A stretch of DNA of 5,834 nucleotides, from positions 1 through 5,834 of the forward strand of contig JAJRWM010000191.1 of NCBI GenBank assembly GCA_024276815.1. Direction: 5' to 3'. The stretch is from a bacterium (lineage in GTDB: Bacteria > JACRDZ01 > JAJRWM01). This document shows, piece after piece, positions 1-5,824 of this stretch (position 1 is the stretch's first letter; each line of letters opens with the position of its first letter). Made by a program: the position numbers and the translations under genes. Below the pieces are notes generated by a model. It worked only from the letters and a program-made list of their open reading frames with translations, was not told where the DNA came from and ran no database searches.

Positions 1-1076
1 CCCTGATTTTCATAAGCCAGCTTGGAGCCGCCCGGGTGCCAGTCGGGGCGCCGGCCAAAAGTTTTTTCCCGCGGCGACGCGGAATTGAGAGCCTGTAAAT
101 AAATCCTTTTGTTGCGGTTAAAAACAATTTGTTTGCCATCCGGCGAAAAGCTGAAATGCCGCCCGATCGCGAACTCTTTAACTTTCAACTCGTAATCGAC
201 AAGAAATATCTTGCCGTTGCCGCCGAACAGAAAAGAAAATCCGTCAGGCGCCCAACTGGGCGGTTCGGTCCAGTCAAGCGATGTTTTGGTAATAATTTCA
301 TAATCATTGCCCCGGGATGAAATCAGGCACAGGTTGTCAACCATACCGTCAAGCTCTTCAGAAACCAGGTTATACACAATCGCCCGGTTGCCTCTCGGCG
401 AAAAACTGACGCCGCCATACAGTTCATCATCGGTACGAACCTTGATCCGTTCCCGTCGCTGGATCTCAAAATTATCATCAAGAAACAAGAGGTTCAGAAT
501 CGGTCCCCCAACCAGGAGTTCGCGGCCGTCGGGGCTAAGGCTGATACCGCCGTTAAACAGCTTCTGTTTATCGGGTAAAAATACCGGAGAGGGAAACGAG
601 GTGGAAAACACGGCGGAGACCAATTCGCTGTCCAGCGATGATTCAGCGTTTCTGACAATATATTCGCCGTCATCAGACCGATAAAGAAAAACAACATGTC
701 CGCCGTCACCGGTCCACTGGTAATCCAGCACCTGACCGCCGGTAACAATCTTTCGGGTAGCCAGAGCGTATATTTCCTGGGGAGTCAGGAGGTTCGTATC
801 AGTCGGGGCATAGGTATTAATATCCAGTCGCACCATCTCGTCAAAAATCCAGCCGACGTTTTCTTCGCTGGTTTTTACGTAATACCAGCGGCCAAATTTA
901 TTAAGCACGGTCAGCCGTTGACCGGACCGAACCAAAACGCCGTACTTATCGCCGGCAATCTCGGTTCGCAAAGAGACAGCCTCGCCCCGGACCACCACTT
1001 GCGGCGCCGCCCACAAGGAAACGGCCAGGGAGCAGAAAACAGCGATGATGACAAATTTGGGTAATCGATAATCCAT
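1..1076 (-). CDS. Secreted SH3b-domain and TolB/PD40-like beta-propeller protein (3' end cut by window edge)
   Basis: The frame is open from an ATG at 1076 to the left edge: 358 complete codons and no stop, so the C-terminus lies outside the window. AAGGAGG (1087-1081) sits 4 bases before the ATG and fixes the start. Residues 1-24 form a signal peptide (basic start, hydrophobic core, WAA before P25), so the protein is probably exported to the periplasm or cell surface. Residues about 27-84 resemble a bacterial SH3 domain (VVVRGEAVSLR; GRWYYVKT; GWIFDEMVRL), often a wall- or ligand-binding module. From about 119 on, propeller-like blades recur with the PD40 signature S/W-x-P-D-G: SLSPDG (179-184), SFSPRG (224-229), SWAPDG (274-279), SFSPDG (309-314) and DWHPGG (345-350). 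It starts 28 bp after metH, so it is probably cotranscribed. The precise role is unknown. TolB-like propellers usually mediate protein contacts, and no catalytic motif is visible. Confidence 0.88.
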   Translation of the reverse strand, partial: MDYRLPKFVIIAVFCSLAVSLWAAPQVVVRGEAVSLRTEIAGDKYGVLVRSGQRLTVLNKFGRWYYVKTSEENVGWIFDEMVRLDINTYAPTDTNLLTPQEIYALATRKIVTGGQVLDYQWTGDGGHVVFLYRSDDGEYIVRNAESSLDSELVSAVFSTSFPSPVFLPDKQKLFNGGISLSPDGRELLVGGPILNLLFLDDNFEIQRRERIKVRTDDELYGGVSFSPRGNRAIVYNLVSEELDGMVDNLCLISSRGNDYEIITKTSLDWTEPPSWAPDGFSFLFGGNGKIFLVDYELKVKEFAIGRHFSFSPDGKQIVFNRNKRIYLQALNSASPREKTFGRRPDWHPGGSKLAYENQ

Positions 1077-1080
1077 TTCC

Positions 1081-1087
1081 CCTCCTT
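1081..1087 (-). promoter_or_regulatory. Ribosome binding site of the SH3b/propeller gene
   Basis: AAGGAGG on the minus strand, 4 bases before the ATG at 1076. It lies in the 28-bp gap after the metH stop. It is the strongest Shine-Dalgarno sequence in the window and supports this start for a gene whose stop cannot be seen. Confidence 0.85.
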
Positions 1088-1104
1088 GGGATTAGGATTA
1101 AATT

Positions 1105-3495
1105 TCAGACACTAAGAATTTTTTTAATCAGGGTTACGGTCGCGACAGCATCCTTGGCGTAACCGGCGGCGCCGATTTCTTTGGCGTATTCCGGTGTGAC
1201 GACAGCCCCTCCGACGACAATCGGGATATTTAAACCGGCTTCTATCGCGCCTTTTATGGTTTCTTCCATCGAGGGCAGGGTCGTCGTCATCAAGGCGCTC
1301 AGGCCGATAATATTAACCTTCTTTTTAACGGCTGCTTTAAGGATCTCTTCTTTGGCGACGCTTTCCCCCAGGTCGATAACTTCAAAACCGTTGCTTTCCA
1401 ACAGGGAATGGCAGATATTTTTACCGATCGAATGAATATCATTTTCAACCGTGGCCAGCAACACCCGTCCCAGGCAGTGACGTTCCTTACCGGGCAAGTT
1501 CTCCTGTAATATCCCGGTACAGATAGTCATGGTACGCGCCGAGGAAACCAGTTGCGGCAGAAATAATTTTCCCGCTTCATAGTCCTTACCGATTTTACCA
1601 ATTGCCGGCACCAGGTATTTATTCAGGATTTCAAGAGGTTTTTCTTTTTTCAGGGCTTCATGAATCACCTGTACGCCGCTCTCATTGTCGCCCTGCCGGA
1701 TAATCCTCTCGATTCTGTCAGCCAGGCTCAGGGAGGAAACTTCCCGCGAGACTTCCCGCTCGGATCGGTTTGCCAGCCGATTGATATAGCGTTTGGCTTC
1801 TTCGTCCCGATTGGTCAGGACCTCGGCGGCGGCCAGGTAATCAAAGGCCAGTTTATGACGGGAATTAATGAAGACCGCGTCCAGACCATAGGAGAGCGCC
1901 ATAATCATATAGGAATCATTAAGCAGGCGGCGCCGGGGCAGTCCATGCGAGATATTGCCGATGCCCAGCATCGTGCTGACCCGGTATTTTTCTTTGACCA
2001 GTTGTGAGGCTTTCAGGGTTTCGATTGCCTGTTCGGGCTGAGTCGCGGCCGTAAACACCAGACAGTCGATTATCAGGTCCCTGGATTTCAGGCCGTAATT
2101 AGCGGCGTCCTCGATGATGGTTTCAGCTATTTTCAAACGATCCTCGATATTTTCGGGAATTTTCTTGCCCAGGGTCAAGCCGACAACCGCCGCCCCGTAT
2201 TTTTTCGCCAGCGGGAAAATGTCGCGGCGGGTATCCTCCTTGCCATTAACGGAATTGATGATAGCTTTGCCGCAATAGATCCGCAACGCCGCTTCAAGAG
2301 CCTTCGGATCAACCGAATCCAGCATCAACGGCGTATCGACCGCCGCCTGAACAGTTTCGACGGCCCGGCAAAGGGCGGCTGTTTCATTGATCCCGGCCAT
2401 CCCCATGTTAACATCCAGCACCCTGACGCCGGCTTCCGCCTGTTCAAGCGCTTCCTGACGGATTAAAGTGGTCTTTTTCCGTCTGATCTCATCTTGCAGG
2501 TCTGCCCGAGAAGTCGGGTTAATTCTCTCCCCGACGCTCAGGATTGGTTCTCCGGCTCCAAAGGTCAGAGTCCGGGTGCGGCTGCTGACCGTGCCGACCT
2601 GGGGGATATCACGTATTGCCGGCGCGAATTCTCTGGCCGCCCGGGAGATTTTCCTGATATGTTCCGGAGTTGAACCGCAGCAGGCGCCGATAATATTGGC
2701 TCCGGCGTCTATCTCCTGTTTAACGAAGGAGGCCATTTCATCAGGGGTCGCCGGGAAAACCGTTTTGCCATCGACCAGGTAGGGTATGCCGGCGTTGGGC
2801 TGAATGACAATGGGCGTCTCGCTGACCTCGCTCATCTGTTTAACCAGGCCGACAAGTTCTCGCGGTCCCATGCTGCAGTTAGCGCCGACTACTTCCGCGC
2901 CCATGCCGCCGAGCACGGTAATTACGGTTGCCGGATCGCTTCCGGTCAGGGTGCGTCCGGCGTTATCGAAGGTCACCTGGCAGATTACCGGCAGTTCGGT
3001 ATTTTCCTTGACGGCCAGCAGCGCCGCTCTCGCTTCCTGGAGATCGCTCATGGTGTCGATAATAATAAGGTCGGCCCCGCCTTTGACAAACGCGACGGCC
3101 TGTTCGGCGAAATACTCCACCACCTCTTCAAACTCCAGCTTGCCCAGGGGCTTGATCAACTCGCCCAGCGGCCCCATTGACGCGGCCACCAGCGCTTTAT
3201 CTTTGACCGCTTCCTTAACGATAGCGACGCCGACCCGGTTGAGTTCCTCGAAGCGGTCGCCCAGACCGTATTTTTTCAGTTTGTAACGGCTGCCTCCGAA
3301 GGTATTGGTGCCCACGATATCCGAACCGGCTTCCGCGTAGGCGGCGGCGATCTCTTTGATCCATTCGGGCTGATTGACGTTCACCAGTTCCGGGCATTCC
3401 CGTGACGACAGTCCTTTTTGCTGGAGCATGGTGCCCATCGCGCCGTCCAAAATCAATATTTCCTGCTCTAGTCTTTTAAGCCATGCTTCGGGCAT
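1105..3495 (-). CDS. metH: Cobalamin-dependent methionine synthase, three-module form without activation domain
   Basis: Transfers the methyl group of methyltetrahydrofolate to homocysteine through a corrinoid, in the cytoplasm. Three modules are visible in 796 residues. (1) Homocysteine-binding barrel, about 1-295: LDGAMGTMLQ (16-25), TNTFGGSRY (63-71) and zinc cysteines Cys207 (GANCSMGP) and Cys272/Cys273 (GACCGSTPEHI). (2) Pterin-binding barrel, about 315-575: SVGERINPTSR (320-330), LDVNMG (360-365), MLDSVDP (391-397), INSVNGKED (413-421). (3) B12 cap plus Rossmann domain, about 585-796: D686-x-H688-x-x-G691, then S733-x-L735 after 41 residues, then G762-G763 after 26, the classical base-off/His-on spacing, with His688 as the expected lower cobalt ligand. 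The roughly 330-residue AdoMet reactivation domain of E. coli MetH is absent; the gene ends cleanly with TGA. AAAGGA 5 bases before the ATG supports the start. It begins 47 bp after the isomerase gene. No SAM or cobalamin riboswitch is visible upstream. The family call is very secure. Confidence 0.97.
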   Translation of the reverse strand: MPEAWLKRLEQEILILDGAMGTMLQQKGLSSRECPELVNVNQPEWIKEIAAAYAEAGSDIVGTNTFGGSRYKLKKYGLGDRFEELNRVGVAIVKEAVKDKALVAASMGPLGELIKPLGKLEFEEVVEYFAEQAVAFVKGGADLIIIDTMSDLQEARAALLAVKENTELPVICQVTFDNAGRTLTGSDPATVITVLGGMGAEVVGANCSMGPRELVGLVKQMSEVSETPIVIQPNAGIPYLVDGKTVFPATPDEMASFVKQEIDAGANIIGACCGSTPEHIRKISRAAREFAPAIRDIPQVGTVSSRTRTLTFGAGEPILSVGERINPTSRADLQDEIRRKKTTLIRQEALEQAEAGVRVLDVNMGMAGINETAALCRAVETVQAAVDTPLMLDSVDPKALEAALRIYCGKAIINSVNGKEDTRRDIFPLAKKYGAAVVGLTLGKKIPENIEDRLKIAETIIEDAANYGLKSRDLIIDCLVFTAATQPEQAIETLKASQLVKEKYRVSTMLGIGNISHGLPRRRLLNDSYMIMALSYGLDAVFINSRHKLAFDYLAAAEVLTNRDEEAKRYINRLANRSEREVSREVSSLSLADRIERIIRQGDNESGVQVIHEALKKEKPLEILNKYLVPAIGKIGKDYEAGKLFLPQLVSSARTMTICTGILQENLPGKERHCLGRVLLATVENDIHSIGKNICHSLLESNGFEVIDLGESVAKEEILKAAVKKKVNIIGLSALMTTTLPSMEETIKGAIEAGLNIPIVVGGAVVTPEYAKEIGAAGYAKDAVATVTLIKKILSV

Positions 3496-3500
3496 AGTTA

Positions 3501-3506
3501 TCCTTT
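3501..3506 (-). promoter_or_regulatory. Ribosome binding site of metH
   Basis: AAAGGA on the minus strand, 5 bases before the metH ATG at 3495. An ATG further upstream in the same 47-bp gap is out of frame with metH, so this site decides the start. Confidence 0.75.
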
Positions 3507-3542
3507 CTGATACTCAAAGCCATATCGGAATTTTCGGTTTAA

Positions 3543-4313
3543 TTACAGATATTCTTTAATTGCCGAGAAACTTTTGAGATATGTTTCCTGGTCGTGAGCT
3601 TCCAGGACATAGTGCTCAGGGTTGATATTCTTTTCTTTTAACAGGGTAAACAGGCGGTCAAAATCAAAATTACCCTCATGAATCGCCGAGTGTTCGTCCT
3701 CGTCGCCGTAGTTATCGTGCAGGTGCAGCTCCGTCAGGTATGGCCCTAATTCCTTTATCCAGACTTCCAGCGGATTGGCGCTGAAGATATTAAAATGGCC
3801 AACATCGAAGCAGAACCTGAAACACGGCGAGTCCAGCGCCTCCAAAAGCGTCTGTATCGGAACATGATCGTATTCGAACACGTTTTCGAAAGCGATTGTC
3901 AGTTCTTGTTCTTCGGCCCATTTTTGAACGTCCCGCCAAAGGGGCAGGCTTATTTCCAGCCAGAGGTCTTGAATTTCCTCATGCTTGAAAGGTTCATAAC
4001 CAATATGCGTGACGATATTGCGGGGATTAAGCGGCGGGCTGGCGGTCATTAACTGTTCAAAACGTCTCTTCGCCACTTCCCGGATCAGCGGATCGGGGCT
4101 GCCCGGCATAATATCCATAAAGGGGCCGTGAACCGTAACGGCCCGCTTTCCCTCTTTCAGCCGGGCGCCAACATCGCGGTAATCGTTTCCGCTGAAACTG
4201 TCCAGATCGTCGGCTGACAAATAAATCTCCAGGTTGTCAGCCCGCCGCCAGATAAAGCTGTCTTTTTCCTCCAGCAAATAATTAAAAGGCACGTGGGCGT
4301 AGACTTGTCTCAT
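3543..4313 (-). CDS. AP-endonuclease-2-fold TIM barrel, sugar phosphate isomerase/epimerase-like protein
   Basis: A 256-residue cytoplasmic protein with the layout of the xylose isomerase-like TIM barrel family (AP endonuclease family 2, COG1082 type). Candidate metal ligands occur strand by strand: H62 (TVHGP), H103 (VTHIG), E143 (AFENVF), D170 and H173 (CFDVGHFN), H197 (ELHLHDN), D206 and H208 (EDEH) and E238 (VLEAH). Known members bind divalent metals and isomerise or epimerise sugars, sugar acids or inositols; endonuclease IV shares the fold and ligand order. The protein lacks the typical endonuclease IV C-terminal signature, so isomerase-like is preferred, and the substrate cannot be read from sequence. 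Its ATG overlaps the stop of the Trm112-like gene as ATGA (4313-4310), and the Shine-Dalgarno is weak, so translation is probably coupled to the upstream gene. It ends with TAA 47 bp before metH. Confidence 0.85.
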   Translation of the reverse strand: MRQVYAHVPFNYLLEEKDSFIWRRADNLEIYLSADDLDSFSGNDYRDVGARLKEGKRAVTVHGPFMDIMPGSPDPLIREVAKRRFEQLMTASPPLNPRNIVTHIGYEPFKHEEIQDLWLEISLPLWRDVQKWAEEQELTIAFENVFEYDHVPIQTLLEALDSPCFRFCFDVGHFNIFSANPLEVWIKELGPYLTELHLHDNYGDEDEHSAIHEGNFDFDRLFTLLKEKNINPEHYVLEAHDQETYLKSFSAIKEYL

Positions 4314-4474
4314 AATTTCCGGGCTTCATCCACCAGCATCACCGGGATATCATCTTTTACCGAGTAGCCCAGTTTACAGGCGTGGCAGAGCAGTTCCTCA
4401 GGCTCCTCGACGTATTCCAGGTCGCCTTTGCACTGCGGGCAGGCCAGGATTTCCAGCAACTTCTTTTCAATCAT
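4310..4474 (-). CDS. Trm112/YcaR-like small zinc-ribbon protein
   Basis: A 54-residue protein beginning [17 protein letters not shown]. Two CxxC knuckles, C12-x-x-C15 (CPQC) and C30-x-x-C33 (CHAC), should bind one zinc, and the ending DDIPVML is the usual C-terminal part of the Trm112p-like/UPF0434 (YcaR) family, whose bacterial members are about 55-65 residues. In archaea and eukaryotes Trm112 is a stabilising partner of several methyltransferases; the bacterial role is little known. AAGGAG 6 bases upstream of the ATG at 4474 fixes the start. The stop TGA (4312-4310) overlaps the next ATG (4313) by four bases, which indicates translational coupling to the isomerase-like gene. The in-frame extension of the preceding wecA-like gene would overlap its first 8 bases. 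That it assists a methyltransferase, here or elsewhere, is inference only. Confidence 0.9.
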   Translation of the reverse strand: MIEKKLLEILACPQCKGDLEYVEEPEELLCHACKLGYSVKDDIPVMLVDEARKL

Positions 4475-4541
4475 TTCTTTCTCCTTTCTTTTTACCTGCT
4501 GCTATCAGGATTAAAAACACCAAAAACATAATGACGGTATG
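4467..4541 (-). other. In-frame extension of the wecA-like gene beyond its UAG: membrane helix plus basic tail
   Basis: Directly after the UAG at 4544-4542 the wecA frame continues for 24 sense codons to a TGA at 4469-4467. It encodes [16 protein letters not shown] followed by KKKGERND. The hydrophobic stretch and the lysine cluster look like the second half of the last transmembrane helix plus the cytosolic tail of this enzyme family. With the extension the protein would be 349 residues, close to the usual 340-365 of WecA/TagO proteins. The ATG at 4529 inside it has no Shine-Dalgarno, so a separate 20-residue peptide gene is less likely. It ends 8 bases inside the Trm112-like gene, a typical coupled-gene overlap. 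Confidence 0.7.
4481..4486 (-). promoter_or_regulatory. Ribosome binding site of the Trm112-like gene
   Basis: AAGGAG on the minus strand, 6 bases before the ATG at 4474. It lies inside the in-frame extension behind the UAG of the wecA-like gene, where the same bases encode the basic KKKGER tail. Readthrough ribosomes would therefore pass directly over this site. Confidence 0.8.
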
Positions 4542-5516
4542 CTAGAGTATAACAGCCGCTTGAAACAGTGATACGTTGGCGAGCAAAAGCACGTTAAGCC
4601 CCACCGCCAGAGCCAGTAAATCTAAAGTCAGGACTGACTGCGCCGGGCTTAACCCGAGGCGGACCAACTGATGCGAGAGATGGTTTTTATCGGCCGTAAA
4701 AACACTGACCCCTTCAAGCTTTCTGATTACGACGACGGTTAAGGTGTCCAGGATCGGCACCGCCAGCACCAGGAGGGGGGTGATGACCGGCAGATAGTTT
4801 AACTTACTGGATTTCAGGTACACCCCGATCACCGAAAGCGAGGCCAGGCTGAACCCCAGGAACAGGCTGCCCCCGTCGCCCATAAAGATCGACGCCCCGG
4901 GGAAATTATACGGTAAAAAGCCCAAAGCCGAACCGCAGATACAGATTGACAGAACGGCCACCAGGTGCTGTTGTTGCTGCAAGGCCACCAGGAAGAAGAG
5001 CAGTGAGGCGATAACCGTAATCCCGGCGGAGAGTCCGTTCATATTATCGAGCAGGTTGAGCGAGTTGGTAATCCCCACCATCCAGATTAAGGTCAGTATA
5101 TAGCGGGCCGTGGGATTCCTGATAAACAGGCTGATCTCGATATCGGCCCGGAACAGGAGGAGGCCGGCGGCGATAATAGCTATGAGTTGCCCCAGAAGCT
5201 TTACCTTGCTGTCCAGCCCTTTGCAGTCGTCATAAATACCAACAGCGGCCATAATAACCGAACCCATAATTATGGCGAACAGCTTTTTCCCCTGCGCTAT
5301 TGAGGAGGGATAAAAGCTGACGTAGCCGGCAATCCCTATCATAAAGGAAACAAATATCGCCAGTCCGCCCAGGAGGGGAGTCGCCCGGACGTGTACTTTT
5401 CGTTCCGCCGGCTGATCCAGCACGTCAAAGCGTAAGGCAAGCCTTTTAATAAGCGGCGTAAGTACGGCGGTCAGGGCAAAGGTCACAGACAAAAGAACCA
5501 GGTAAACCTTGATCAC
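4542..5516 (-). CDS. wecA: WecA/TagO-like polyprenyl-phosphate N-acetylhexosamine-1-phosphate transferase, ending at an apparently premature UAG
   Basis: Integral membrane enzyme of the MraY/WecA superfamily (glycosyltransferase family 4 type). It would transfer a sugar-1-phosphate, probably GlcNAc-1-P, from a UDP-sugar to undecaprenyl phosphate, the first step of O-antigen, teichoic acid or other envelope glycan assembly. Of 324 residues most lie in about ten hydrophobic helices. Motifs: D96-D97 (GIYDDCKG), N151-x-x-N154-x-x-D157 (NSLNLLDNMNGLSAG), PYNFPGASIFMGDGGS (202-217, D214), and H279/H282 (DKNHLSHQLV) in the cytosolic loop. Position 160 is Asn where most members have Asp (DGLDG). The start is GTG at 5516, with TGGAG 7 bases upstream and an extended -10 promoter just ahead. 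The stop is TAG; the frame then continues through a further helix and KKK tail (4541-4467), so the 11th helix seems split. It could be a mutated gene, a recoded one, or a sequence error. MraY proper is less likely because the sequence ends and loop motifs match WecA/TagO-like proteins. Confidence 0.9.
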   Translation of the reverse strand: MIKVYLVLLSVTFALTAVLTPLIKRLALRFDVLDQPAERKVHVRATPLLGGLAIFVSFMIGIAGYVSFYPSSIAQGKKLFAIIMGSVIMAAVGIYDDCKGLDSKVKLLGQLIAIIAAGLLLFRADIEISLFIRNPTARYILTLIWMVGITNSLNLLDNMNGLSAGITVIASLLFFLVALQQQQHLVAVLSICICGSALGFLPYNFPGASIFMGDGGSLFLGFSLASLSVIGVYLKSSKLNYLPVITPLLVLAVPILDTLTVVVIRKLEGVSVFTADKNHLSHQLVRLGLSPAQSVLTLDLLALAVGLNVLLLANVSLFQAAVIL

Positions 5517-5523
5517 AAACTAA

Positions 5524-5528
5524 CTCCA
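5524..5528 (-). promoter_or_regulatory. Ribosome binding site of the wecA-like gene
   Basis: TGGAG on the minus strand, 7 bases before the GTG start at 5516. It supports the GTG start; no in-frame ATG gives a better fit with the conserved N-terminal helix. Confidence 0.65.
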
Positions 5529-5554
5529 GTATTTTGGGATTTGATCGTGATGGG

Positions 5555-5584
5555 ATTATAGCAGTTTTTATGATTATTTGGCAC
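5555..5584 (-). promoter_or_regulatory. Extended -10 sigma-70-type promoter for the whole cluster
   Basis: Minus strand: a perfect TATAAT (5560-5555) preceded by TGC (5563-5561), giving the extended -10 TGCTATAAT. A partial -35, GTGCCA (5584-5579, 4 of 6 matches to TTGACA), lies 18 bases upstream. Transcription would start near 5548, leaving a leader of about 30 bases before the GTG at 5516. No other promoter of this quality is seen upstream of the later genes, so it probably drives all five. Confidence 0.7.
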
Positions 5585-5598
5585 AAACTTGCAGTTTG
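5584..5598. promoter_or_regulatory. Perfect 6-bp palindrome touching the -35 element, possible operator
   Basis: CAAACT (5584-5589), three-base centre TGC, AGTTTG (5593-5598). The two arms are exact inverted copies. Its edge coincides with the first base of the proposed -35, so a protein bound here could contact or block RNA polymerase. No known regulator consensus is recognised. Confidence 0.35.
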
Positions 5599-5724
5599 AG
5601 GAAATATGCCTTCGGCACTTTTAATACCGCCTCGTAAGAGTACTCGGCTGTGTATCAGGTAGTATCTAGCGCATTTAAGTTCTTACTATCAGGTTTCTCC
5701 AAGTTAAAGTTTTTTGGGGAAGGT

Positions 5725-5762
5725 TTGGAAACCTGCTTTTTTTCAAAAAAAGGGGTTTCCAA
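5725..5762. repeat. Long inverted repeat with T7/A7 tip
   Basis: TTGGAAACC (5725-5733) is an exact inverse of GGTTTCCAA (5754-5762). Inside, C plus seven T (5736-5743) faces seven A plus G (5745-5752) around a single C, with a small TG/G internal loop. Transcribed either way it would fold into a stem of about 17 base pairs with an AU-rich tip. Neither side has a clean U-tract after the stem, so it is not a textbook rho-independent terminator. It could end transcription of an unseen plus- or minus-strand gene, or be a dispersed intergenic palindrome. Confidence 0.6.
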
Positions 5763-5795
5763 GGTTCTTGTTTTGCCTTACATATGAACGTTAAA

Positions 5796-5824
5796 CGCTC
5801 TAGCGAAGCAACTCTTTGCGAGCG
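5796..5824. repeat. Bulged GC-rich hairpin
   Basis: CGCTC (5796-5800) pairs with GAGCG (5820-5824). After a two-base bulge (TA), GCGAAG (5803-5808) pairs with CTTTGC (5814-5819) with one G-U type pair, around the loop CAACT. No T-tract follows on either strand, so a terminator is not supported. It lies 33 bases from the larger inverted repeat and may belong to the same repeat unit. Confidence 0.4.

Noticed and set aside
681-690. Possible frameshift or decay in the SH3b/propeller gene because no closed frame covers it
   Set aside because: Codon-by-codon reading from 1076 to 1 found no stop and no phase change; the gene is simply cut by the window edge.
129-1064. Plus-strand open frames across the first kilobase
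   Set aside because: They lie opposite a minus-strand frame that is open over the full 1076 bases with signal peptide, SH3b and PD40 motifs; their translations show no family features.
3496-3542. SAM or cobalamin riboswitch ahead of metH
   Set aside because: The gap is only 47 bases with no B12 box or SAM aptamer pattern; no such element was recognised upstream of the cluster promoter either.
1181-4052. Plus-strand and alternative minus-strand frames inside metH and the isomerase-like gene
   Set aside because: They are antisense or out-of-frame shadows of well-supported conserved proteins.
4467-4529. Separate 20-residue membrane peptide starting at ATG 4529
   Set aside because: No Shine-Dalgarno precedes the ATG, and the frame is exactly that of the wecA-like gene, with sense codons all the way back to its UAG. 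An interrupted C-terminus explains it better.
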